A stretch of DNA of 64,000 bases from Heterobilharzia americana (lineage: Eukaryota; Platyhelminthes; Trematoda; Strigeidida; Schistosomatidae): positions 15,417,248 to 15,481,247 of the forward strand of contig OX104134.1 in the NCBI GenBank assembly GCA_944470555.2, read 5' to 3'. Numbering within the stretch: position 1 is the stretch's first letter; every line of letters begins with the position of its first letter. Position numbers and translations under genes: made by a program. The notes beneath the pieces were generated by a model, which saw only the letters and a list, made by a program, of their open reading frames with translations, was not told the origin of the DNA and ran no database searches. Of the stretch, positions 47,307 through 56,400 are shown piece by piece.

Positions 47307-50129
47307 CACACTCCACCACGCCCCACGGTCTGCCGGGCCGGCGGTGTTGGTTCACTTGTCGTTTCCTTTCGATCATCCGGCCCCAAAAATACAAAAATTC
47401 AAAATAATCATACTCAAAAGGCTGGGTGTGACAGGCCTCAAGCAGATGTCCGATGGGCTCTGCGGTCACACAAATCTCTTTCAGGTACCTTAAGAAGAAA
47501 TAGCCTTCCACGGTGTGGGCAGCCGGGAAGTGTCAACCGCCCTCACAACTCTGTCAGCACCCAAGTTTCTTCTGACTGCTATCCTCCTCCTCCATCATTA
47601 CCTTCTAATCTTCCTTCACGTCTCTTAATTAATGATGCTGCATCATCTTCAATTTCTCCTACCTCTGCAGCCTTCGACAACGATCTGAGTCCACAGAACA
47701 GCGTCCCTGGTCTCCTTAAACCACGCTCCAAATTACATATTGGAGCCTTCAATGTCCGCACCCTCCGTCAAATTGGCCAACAGGCTTCGTTGGCAAAGAC
47801 TCTAGCAACTCGAGGCATGGATGTGTGCTGTGTTTGTGAGACACGCATACAGGACCCAAGTGTGGTTATTCACCTGACCTCTCCTGACCAATCTGGTGAA
47901 TCTGCAAAATTCACCCTTCGAGTTTCTGGAGATTCGATAGCTAGCTCTCGTGGTCTTGCAGGTGTAGGTATAGCATTAAGCACCAGGGCAGAAAACTCAC
48001 TACTAGACTGGATCCCAGTTGATAGTCGCCTCTGCGCTATGAGGCTGAACGGCACAGTGAGAACTAAAAGGAATAGTGAGACTCGCCGTTGTCTCTTTGT
48101 AATCTCTGCTTACGCACCCACTGACTGTAGTTCGGATGAAGTGAAGGACGAGTTCTACCATAAACTGTCTAACCTCCTCTCGAAAGCCAAACGTTCGGAC
48201 GTAGTGGTTGTTGCAGGTGACCTCAACGCACAGGTGGGTAGACTGAGTGAGGCAGAAAGGCACTTAGGTGGCACTTTCGGAATCCCAGCTGAACGTACAG
48301 ATAACGGTGATCGCCTATTACAACTATGCTCAGATAACCGCCTATTTTTAGCCAGCACAAATTTCAGACATAAAGAAAGGCACTGTCTGACCTGGCGTCC
48401 ACCGAGCTCGACTCAGCGATGGACACAGATAGACCACATTGCTATTAGTCATCGCTGGAGAGGATCGGTGGAAGACTGCCGCTCCTTCTGGAGTACGTGT
48501 TTGGACAGCGATCATGCGTTGGTCCGAGCACGTATATGCCTGCGTCTCAATGGACGTAGAAAAAATTTGGCAACAAAACCACTACGAGTTCTGCTGGACA
48601 ACGAAAACACCAAAGCCGTGTTCAGTGAGAAGTTGGCTAGGCAGTTATCGGAACAAAAGACTGTCACTCATCCAGAAGAAGCTTGGTGCCATCTTCAGTC
48701 TACTGTAAAAGCAGCACTGGAGACTGTAGCCGACTCCAAGATAATGGCTAAAAAGAGCCAGTGGATATCAGCAGCTTCTTCCAAACTAATGGATGCACGT
48801 GAATGCATCCCTGCAGGCTCTGAGTACAATGAAGAGCGAGCGCAACTTAAAAATAAACTGACGAAAAGTCTGCGCAACGATCGTGAACAGTGGTGGGCAG
48901 CAAAGGCTAAAGAGATGGAAAAGGCAGCGGCGATCGGTAACAGTAGACAGTTATTTAGACTTATTAAGGAGACTGGGGGGAAATGGTCAACAACAGTTAG
49001 TGAGGTTATAGCGGAGAAGGACGGATCGGCGATTCACTCGCAGGGAAGGCGACTGGGACGATGGGCAGAACACTTTGAGGAACAGTTTAACTGGCCTCCA
49101 GCCACCATTGCGCTGCCCGCTATCCAGTCGGACCCTGAATGGGACATAGAGACAGGTCCCCCAACACTAGAAGAAGTTGAGAAAGCGGTAGGTAGCCTGA
49201 AACGGGGAAGGGCAGCAGGACCAGACGGACTACCTGCTGAGGTATACAAGAATGGTGGTAGAGTTCTCTTAGTCAGGCTAACGGAAGTGTTAGCCAGTAT
49301 ATGGGAATCAAATACGATCCCCTCCGACTGGTCTAAGTCACTCATCATCCCAGTCTTCAAGAAAGGCGAGAAGTCCTCTTGTGATAACCACAGAGGAATC
49401 AGCCTGACAAACATAGTGTCTAAGATCCTAAGTTCTATAATTCTCCGACGCCTGAGTGGAGCTCGGGAACAGCAAGCCCGAGAAAACCAGGCAGGCTTTA
49501 GACCTGGCCGTGGATGTATCGACCAAATATTCACACTGCGCCAGGTCCTGGAACATAGGCATGCTTACAGACGCCCGACAATAGCTGTATTTCTCGACCT
49601 GAAGGCGGCATTTGACTCCGTTGATCGAGAAGTCTTATGGCAGTGTCTGTCACTGAAAGGCGTGCCTAGTAAGTACATCACCTTATTGAAAGCTCTCTAC
49701 TCGAACACTTGTGGGCATGTTAGAGCCTATGGTGAGTTGTCCAGGGAGCTATACTCATCAAGTGGTGTCCGTCAAGGATGCCCACTATCCCCATTCTTAT
49801 TTAATTTTATCATAGATATTCTTATGGAGGTTTCCCTCTCGTCACCTAATTACAAAGACGTTGACCGGATCACAGGTGAATTTTCCTTAGATCTAGAATA
49901 TGCAGATGACATAGTCCTGTTAGGTGAAGACGCTGACAAGATGCAGAGTCTTCTGAACACTTTGAGTGGGAATTTGAGAATGTTTGGGATGCGATTTTCA
50001 CCACCCAAATGCAAATTTTTGCTCCAGGACTGGTCTTCAGCGGTACCGCGGTTAACAATAGAGAGTGAAGTGGTTGAGTGTGTTGACCACTTCACTTACC
50101 TGGGAAGTAGGATCAACCCGGTGGGTTAG
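47307..50129 (+). CDS. Endonuclease-reverse transcriptase of the RTE-like element
   Basis: The frame is open from 47307. A Pro/Ser-rich leader of about 145 codons contains no AUG, and the first AUG (47817) lies inside the endonuclease. APE-like endonuclease: GAFNVRTL (47742), CETRIQD, YAPTD, GDLNAQVG and SDHALV. Reverse transcriptase: RGRAAGPDGLPAEVY, HRGISLTN, LDLKAAFDSVDREV, GCPLSPFLF and YADDIVLLGED (YADD at 49899-49910, both aspartates present). Translation ends at TAG 50127-50129 because one base is missing near 50119 relative to the sister copy; the C-terminal domain continues in another frame to 50734. The protein nicks target DNA and copies the element RNA in place. Confidence 0.85.
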   Translation, partial: HTPPRPTVCRAGGVGSLVVSFRSSGPKNTKIQNNHTQKAGCDRPQADVRWALRSHKSLSGTLRRNSLPRCGQPGSVNRPHNSVSTQVSSDCYPPPPSLPSNLPSRLLINDAASSSISPTSAAFDNDLSPQNSVPGLLKPRSKLHIGAFNVRTLRQIGQQASLAKTLATRGMDVCCVCETRIQDPSVVIHLTSPDQSGESAKFTLRVSGDSIASSRGLAGVGIALSTRAENSLLDWIPVDSRLCAMRLNGTVRTKRNSETRRCLFVISAYAPTDCSSDEVKDEFYHKLSNLLSKAKRSDVVVVAGDLNAQVGRLSEAERHLGGTFGIPAERTDNGDRLLQLCSDNRLFLASTNFRHKERHCLTWRPPSSTQRWTQIDHIAISHRWRGSVEDCRSFWSTCLDSDHALVRARICLRLNGRRKNLATKPLRVLLDNENTKAVFSEKLARQLSEQKTVTHPEEAWCHLQSTVKAALETVADSKIMAKKSQWISAASSKLMDARECIPAGSEYNEERAQLKNKLTKSLRNDREQWWAAKAKEMEKAAAIGNSRQLFRLIKETGGKWSTTVSEVIAEKDGSAIHSQGRRLGRWAEHFEEQFNWPPATIALPAIQSDPEWDIETGPPTLEEVEKAVGSLKRGRAAGPDGLPAEVYKNGGRVLLVRLTEVLASIWESNTIPSDWSKSLIIPVFKKGEKSSCDNHRGISLTNIVSKILSSIILRRLSGAREQQARENQAGFRPGRGCIDQIFTLRQVLEHRHAYRRPTIAVFLDLKAAFDSVDREVLWQCLSLKGVPSKYITLLKALYSNTCGHVRAYGELSRELYSSSGVRQGCPLSPFLFNFIIDILMEVSLSSPNYKDVDRITGEFSLDLEYADDIVLLGEDADKMQSLLNTLSGNLRMFGMRFSPPKCKFLLQDWSSAVPRLTIESEVVECVDHFTYLGSRINPVG

Positions 50130-50734
50130 TTGCCGATGAGATTTCTGCACGGATACAAAAGGCTCGATTGGCTTTTGCCAATTTGCGCCACCTATGGCGC
50201 CGCCGTGATATTCGTTTGTCTATTAAGGGTCGCGTGTACTGCACAGCAGTCCGCTCTGTTCTACTGTATGGCTGTGAAACATGGCCATTGAAAGTGGAAG
50301 ACATGAGAAGGTTACAGGTATTTGACCACCGTTGCCTTCGTAGTATAGGACGTATTCCGTGGTGTCACCATGTGAGTAATGCAGAAGTTAGGTGTAGAGT
50401 TTTAGGGAGAAGAGGTAAGTCAGTCGACGAGGTTGTGAACCTTCATCGACTGAGATGGTTGGGACACGTACTACGTATGCCTAGTCACCGATTGCCTCGT
50501 CACACAATGTTGGCTGAGGTGGGTTCAGGCTGGAAAAAGGCCCGAGGTGGCCAGACTAAAACATGGCACCAATGTATGAAGTCTCTGACTGTTGGTTTAA
50601 GCCATGTAGGACGATGCAGACTAGGTGGTTGGGGTCCACGGGACAAGAGGAACCAGTGGTTGGAGACCCTAGGTGATATGGCTCAGAACCGAAGTCAGTG
50701 GCGCAGATGTATACACACATTATCCTCATCTTAA
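50130..50734 (+). pseudogene. C-terminal part of the RTE-like ORF, out of frame
   Basis: After the one-base deletion the frame resumes as ISARIQ-like sequence, then MAFANLRHLWRRRDIR, and ends with QNRSQWRRCIHTLSSS at 50734. It matches the C-terminal domain of the sister copies (RLRWLGHVLRMP block), a common RTE-type ending. Confidence 0.8.
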
Positions 50735-50929
50735 CAACGCTATACCGAATCTCACTATTTTGTCACTCCTCTTTCCTTTCTTCTCGTACTTTATATTTCT
50801 TTTGACTGCATTCACTTATCTTCATCCTTCACCTCACTACCTTTTACTTGATGTGCTGATATGAGGTGTGGCAACTCGGACCGTTACGCAGTAATGCCTG
50901 GTCCTATGTTGATAATGATGATGATGATG

Positions 50930-50979
50930 AGTACATCTCCATTCTACTCTATTCTCTGCAGTCCTTTTAACCTGACTCC
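50930..50979. repeat. 50-bp target site duplication (right) of the inner element
   Basis: Exact repeat of 46936-46985; here it runs on into the rest of the interrupted outer copy. Confidence 0.9.
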
Positions 50980-51591
50980 ATGACTGCCCACAAGCTTTCA
51001 TTTCTTCCTCACACAATCTCCTCCATGTAAACCTCGCCTCGGACACCCAACTCGTCGTTTCACATACGGGTTCCACTCGATGGTCTGATCTGACGCGTGA
51101 TATCGCCAAGTGGTCTTCTCAGTGTATGCTCAATCCAATCCATCTCCACTCTCTTCTGCATATTTGTTGGAAGATGGGTTCTTGGTTGGTTCGTTGCCAG
51201 ACAGCTAGCCAGAGTTCCTTGTTACCTATTCTTATTATTCTAGCCATCTGATCTTCAGTATCAAGCCAGCGTAGGCAGCTGTTGATGAATGTCTGTAGTT
51301 TGTTGGAAATGCTTTTTGTGATGCGCCATATCACATAGAAGCACTGACTTGACTGGCATTAGTGCTGAAAATCCGGATGTTGTTCACGCTTTATGCTGAG
51401 TGCAGTGCAGTGCAGTAGATCTACACACTGACTTCAGATTAATGAAGGCCTCTCTTGCTTTTCAAATCCTGGCTTTGACATCCTCATCTGTGCCACCGTC
51501 GCCTGTAGCTGAAAGGATGCTGTCTAGGCAGGTGGGTGAAAGAGACAACTTCCTTTACATTTCTCCCGTCCATCGTGATTGGTACATGTTG

Positions 51592-51623
<32 letters not shown>

Positions 51624-52173
51624 GGGTGGGTATCTTCATCCCCCTGTCTTCTCTACGTTCATCTGAACGTGTCACGTCTTCGCCGCCCTGCCTTTTCTGC
51701 CAACCTGTTAGTTTTGCCACAAGATATTAGACAGAAATCATCATCTGTGATACAATCCAAATCTTCTTCTAGGGTCGGTCTTTCGTCGGTCCAGCAAGCA
51801 CATATCCCTCTTCTCGCTCCTCACAGTTGTCTCTTGCATTATCCAGTCCAGTCCAGTTCAGTCGAGTCGAGTAGAGTCGAGTCGACCACAATGAGGAAGA
51901 TGATCAGTGATAGTAGGCAGCACACTTGTCTTACTCCTGTCTCCTGTCTTCACTTCAAAGGCATCACTGAGCTCTCCATTGTGAATCACTTTGCATGTAG
52001 TATCATATACTATAGCATATAGCTGCTGTTGAATGAGGTTGATAAGGGTTTGTTGCACTAAAACTGTAGTGTTGAAGCAGCTGCCTGTCAAATTACTTCT
52101 CGGTCAACGCTATCGAAGGGTTTTTCAAAGTAGATGGAGTTGTGGTAAAGATCCAGTTGACTGCCATTCTGTA

Positions 52174-52183
52174 CTACTATTAT
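52174..52183. repeat. Target site duplication (right) of the outer RTE copy
   Basis: Exact repeat of 46871-46880 at the truncated 5' end of the minus-strand copy. Confidence 0.75.
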
Positions 52184-53440
52184 ATTAAAGTATGTTTATG
52201 AATAACGGAGACCAGAATTTTTAAAATCCTGTCACCATTGGTTCACGGCTAACCGGTTTCTAATGGTAAGGCTATTCAATACTCAGATTCCACTGAAATT
52301 TATTTGTAACCATATAAGTTATCATGAAACATATGATAAATCATGGTTTATCGTCATCCTTTAGTCTAATTGAATGCATTTCTAGTCACTTAACATAATT
52401 TTTACTAAACTTGTCTCAAACTGAAATTCAAGATGAAATTGGAGTGATTCACCTTTACGTTTTGAAGTGAAAAATATATGATTTCGACTTAAATTCTAGC
52501 AGCACAAAAAGTATGTAATTAGTCATACTTAGTGGGAGATTAAAACTAGTTAACCAAGGTTAAATATTTTAAAGTTTAAAACAAATATTATCAATGACCA
52601 GTTATTGAGAGTGAATATATTCCACAAATACTGAAAGGAAAATTGTATCATATTGATGTTATTTTTTATTACAACAGTTTATTAGTCACCTTCATTTCGC
52701 ATTACGGTGTTGACAAATCAGAAATGACGAATAAATGTAAACCTGAGTCACAGTGAGATACAAACGAGAGACCTCCGGGTCTCCACTCCACGAAATGTTG
52801 ATTATGATTTTATATTCCCTTGCTAAAACTATTCTTAGTGTATCAGTAATTTACACCACATTTGAAAAAATGGTCTGGTGACTGAATTATAATTGAAACC
52901 TCATCACTGTCTGTGTTTTAACACTTAATGGATCACACAATTGTCAGATTTCATTCTTTCTACTCTGTTAAATAAATGTACAGACCTCACAATAATGGGA
53001 GGGAATAAAGTATTAACAGAAAAGCTTACATAAAATAATGTGCATAAAGTTACTATTACTCTGGTTGATTATGTAACTTTAGGGAGCTGAAGAGAGCAAT
53101 GCTTATCTTGTTGTCAAAGTTCTATAAACTTCACTATACATCATCTGGATTTATAGCTGAAATCCACTTCTAATTACATTCTAAATAGCTCTCTCAATGA
53201 ACTGAAAATGTTGTCTTTTCTGATATCAGCATGTTTGTGGGCGAAGTTCGTTGCTTATTTGAAGTTATTTACAGAGTAACTGATACCAAAACAGCTTCAA
53301 AAAGTTTGAAAACTTAAAAAGGAATGGAATCTGTGCATATTTTAGCAGCAATATTGTCAACATACCGTTCTCAGTTAGCATAAAAAAGCAGCCAACAAAC
53401 ATTTCATTCAAAATCCTTCCACTTCAAGAAATTGACTTAC
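52184..53440 (-). other. NAV intron, right part after the nested insertion
   Basis: AT-rich intronic sequence up to donor GTAAGT (53440-53435 on the - strand). No element recognised. Confidence 0.55.
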
Positions 53441-54015
53441 TCTCTGATTAAAAGCCTTGTCAAATCATTCACTAGGTGAGATTTTCCTGTTCCACTTGGT
53501 CCACAAATTATAACAACTGGATTTTGTTGAATAAGGGATAAATAAGAGTTCAGTGTGTTTAATGGTACTAGGCTTCCGAAACATACATATTTTAACATAT
53601 CAGTATTCCCAACAACTGTGGGATGTCGTATGTTGTGCTCTTTTTCTAAGGAGAACTTCATAGGGCAACCTTTTAGATGTACTTGTAAGGATAAGGTGTA
53701 CGTTTTGGCATCATGTTCCTTGATTATATCATTCACCCAGATAGCAGGAGATTGTGAAGAAATCTCTCTATCCATAGAAGTAGTAGGTGTTAGCACTAAT
53801 GCACAAGTCATTTGGGACTGGTTTTCAATTTTAGAACACGTTGACGATGTCGGTAGTGATAATGACATTGAACAGGATGGTAGGCAGAAGCATCGAACAA
53901 TACTTTGTGTCTTCATTTCACCTTGATCGGTAAACATAAAGTTTAGTTGGTAAGCTTGTGGTTCAAGAGAGTGAAGTCGCAGCTGTTCATGAGGATCCAA
54001 GAAATCTATATGATG
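53441..54015 (-). CDS. NAV: NAV exon with P-loop (Walker A)
   Basis: 575 bases, phase 0 at the start (acceptor TTTGCAG at 54016) and two bases left at the end. It opens HHIDFLDPHEQLRL, corresponding to the family's EYIIHVDPVSQLGL. A longer variable, Ser/Thr-rich insert follows, then TYTLSLQVHLKG (the strand before the AAA core), FGSLVPLNTLNSYLSLI and the P-loop GPSGTGKSHLV at 53502-53479. The Walker A Lys and Ser/Thr are intact, so nucleotide binding is possible. The variable insert of roughly 40 residues is not seen in vertebrate relatives as I remember them. Confidence 0.88.
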
Positions 54016-54454
54016 CTGCAAAGTAATAATAGCAATTGATTTTCAGATATACTATTAAGGGATTACAGCGATGGGAAACATTTTGAACAACCAATGGCCA
54101 CAATACTATTTCAAATTTTTATGAGTCTCTGATGCCAAGAATTTAAGTACATGCCACAGTTGTTTGCTCAGTAAGGTTTTTCTACAGGAAATTATTATAT
54201 TTCACGTAGTTTGCACACTTGACAACTAATTACTTAAAATCTGAGGACCCTGGACAGTCTTTTCATCCTAGTTAAATTAAGTACATAATATTTGAAAAGG
54301 TGACTAGGAACATCAATAGAAAAAAAAGGTTTTTCGATGTTGAAGAAAGGTAGAAAACGTTAAAACAATCACACCAACAGTCATAAAAAAATCAAGAGAT
54401 AAACGAAGAGTGAATGTAGTAAAAAGAGTAAACTGATATCATTATTAAAGTGAA

Positions 54455-54535
<81 letters not shown>

Positions 54536-54929
54536 TTTGAGTCACTGTCATATATTTTGAACTGTATCCCCTAGCATATGTAACCATGATTTTTAGTTGG
54601 GTGTGACCAAAACCCCAAGGGAGACATGGAAGAGACAAGCAGTCGTTAAATTCATCCGTTATTATCATAAATTGGTCTATTTACCCATGAATAAGCTTCC
54701 GAAAACTTACAAATACATTTTGTAGATGAAATTCGACGAGTAACAACTGTATCAGCGGAACGTTTTGAAGACGCTTAAATGAACTATGACCAAGACTTGA
54801 CCCAATAGTATCGCAATTATCAGGCGCTGAATAAAACGTCTACGTTAGGAAAAGTTTATATTTGTTTAAGTCACAGAACTGAAAGATGACAGATACATTT
54901 TATCAACCTCATTTGAAAATTTGAATTCT
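54016..54929 (-). other. NAV intron, left part with a microsatellite
   Basis: Non-coding, with the TA microsatellite at 54459-54532. The 5' end of the Penelope-like element may begin somewhere after 54660. Confidence 0.5.
54459..54532. repeat. (TA)n microsatellite
   Basis: About 74 bases of uninterrupted AT alternation inside the NAV intron. Confidence 0.95.
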
Positions 54930-56400
54930 ATAGGCAGCATGATTCCACGGATTTATGGATTACCAAAACTACATAAACTGGAGGTGTCTCTTCGCCCCAT
55001 CCTAAACATGATCAACTCGCCCCACCACTCTATTGCTAATGCTCAGTACGATTACTTCAACCTTTCCGTGACCAATTAGCAAAGTATGGTGTGAAAGACA
55101 CCTTCCAGTTTATATACAAGGCAAAAACGTTTTAAACAGATCCATGCGATCCCTAGATGTCACATTTTTGTTTACTAACTTTCCTCTAATGGAAACCGTC
55201 GATTATATTTGTGAACACTTATTGAAAAGGAAATTAGACACTGGCATCCTATTATGAATTTGAAGGAACTATTGCTAAATTGTACAATGAATGTCCAGTT
55301 CATATTCAACAGTAGTCTGTACAAGCAAGTTGACGGAGTGGTTATGGGATCTCCATTGGGCCCAATGTTTGCCGACATATTTTTGGCAAAATTAGAAAAT
55401 CATTCTCTGAAGGATCAAATTGCTAATATGGAGTTGTACTGTTGATACACTGACGATACTTTTCAGTCTTTCATAGGTGCATTCGTATGAATTCCATTCT
55501 GAACCATTTCAACAGCGCTCACGCATCAGTTCATTTCACATATGAAAATGAAATCAGTGATTCGATGCATTTTCGTGATGTGTGAATGACGAGGAAAAAT
55601 GGCTCTATGCTCAGAAGTTCGTATAGAAAACGGATATATAAGGCATAGTATACCCACTTTCTCAGCTTCGTGTCGACCAAGTACAAATGTAATATAGTCA
55701 GGTATCTGGCATTTAGAGTGAGATCGATTTGTTCCAAGGAGTGTGTGGAAAAAGAACTATTGTGTATCCCTGATATTCTAAGTGGAAACGGATACTGTGA
55801 CAAGTTCATCGAAGCTAACGTCAAATATATCGGTCCTAAATGAGAACTAATGACAGTGGAGAAGCCTGTCTTTCTGCAGCTACAATTCGAGGGAGATGCT
55901 GCAAGTGGCATCCTATCACGAGGCCTAGCTAGAGTAGTCGGTAGGACGTTTTATTCAGGTCGGCTTTATATATCATTCAGTAGTTAGCCGTTGCTCAATC
56001 TAAGACTAAAGAACAGCCTACCAAATCTTAGCTTTTCATCTTGCATATATAAACTTGACCATTTCTATGGAACTAGTTGCATGGGGTGTAAGACTAAGCA
56101 TGCGCGTCTCTGGATAGGAGAACATTTACCAGCTGGATTCGGAAAGGGTGAAGTGAAAGTAATTAAAAGTTTAGACCTAGTGCATCTAGTCGACATAGGG
56201 CATCACACAGATGCTAATAAAGCTTTTAATGTCATTCATCATGTTCCAACAACGATACCACGTGTAGCTTGCCGACGCCTGCTCAACATAACAGAGGGCT
56301 GTCGCGATAAGATTGATCAAGCCTGAACTCTGTATTCAGAAAAAATATGTTCAAGCGTTACTTGTCCCTTGGTCTTCAGTAAATTAAAGCCACTCCTGTC
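54930..56400 (+). mobile_element. Penelope-like retroelement, decayed
   Basis: Plus-strand order: IPRIYGLPKLHK and LRPILNMINSPHH (54940-55030), then the RT palm GVVMGSPLGPMFADIFLAKLE (about 55335-55400), a YTDDTF box preceded by a stop (about 55445), and further on a GIY-YIG-like part with CIYKLDHFYGTSCMGC and IGEHLPAGFGKGEVK (56040-56155) and VDIGHHTDANKAFNVIHHVP. These are typical of Penelope-like elements, which combine a telomerase-related RT with a GIY-YIG endonuclease. Stops and frameshifts make it inactive. The 5' end is unclear. Confidence 0.82.
54936..56325 (+). pseudogene. Broken RT/GIY-YIG ORF of the Penelope-like element
   Basis: Frame pieces at about 54936-55080, 55254-55445 and 55991-56326 carry the recognisable domains. 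The polymerase YxDD aspartates (YTDD) are still legible but follow an in-frame stop. The middle part (55500-55930) is too decayed to follow. Confidence 0.75.

Larger units (their letters stand above)
46986..50929 (+). mobile_element. Nearly intact RTE-like retrotransposon (copy 1) nested in another element
   Basis: Full-length copy of 3944 bases in the plus orientation, flanked by the 50-bp duplication. It holds a 5' leader, an endonuclease, a reverse transcriptase, a C-terminal domain and a 3' tail of ATG/GAT repeats (50911-50929). It is almost identical to 25490-21742 (inverted) and to the truncated copy 25777-26571. Only one small coding lesion relative to the sister copy was found (about 50119). 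The 5' end begins CACGACCGATAGCTGC or a few bases later. It is clearly young. Confidence 0.92.
46881..52173 (-). mobile_element. RTE/SR2-like copy (minus) split by a younger insertion
   Basis: The outer element runs on the - strand from its truncated 5' end at 52173 to 50930 and continues at 46985-46881 with the ORF end (EALCSTRN) and a TAA-like tail. Between the two parts lies the 3.9-kb plus-strand element at 46986-50929. The outer copy is nearly identical to 19611-20905. Frames are broken. The flanking 10-bp duplication (46871-46880 and 52174-52183) shows that it arrived as one piece before being interrupted. Confidence 0.88.

Noticed and set aside
47206..47493. 95-codon frame in the 5' leader of the RTE-like element
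   Set aside because: Out of frame with the endonuclease-RT and without recognised domain; its presence in two copies follows from their high identity.
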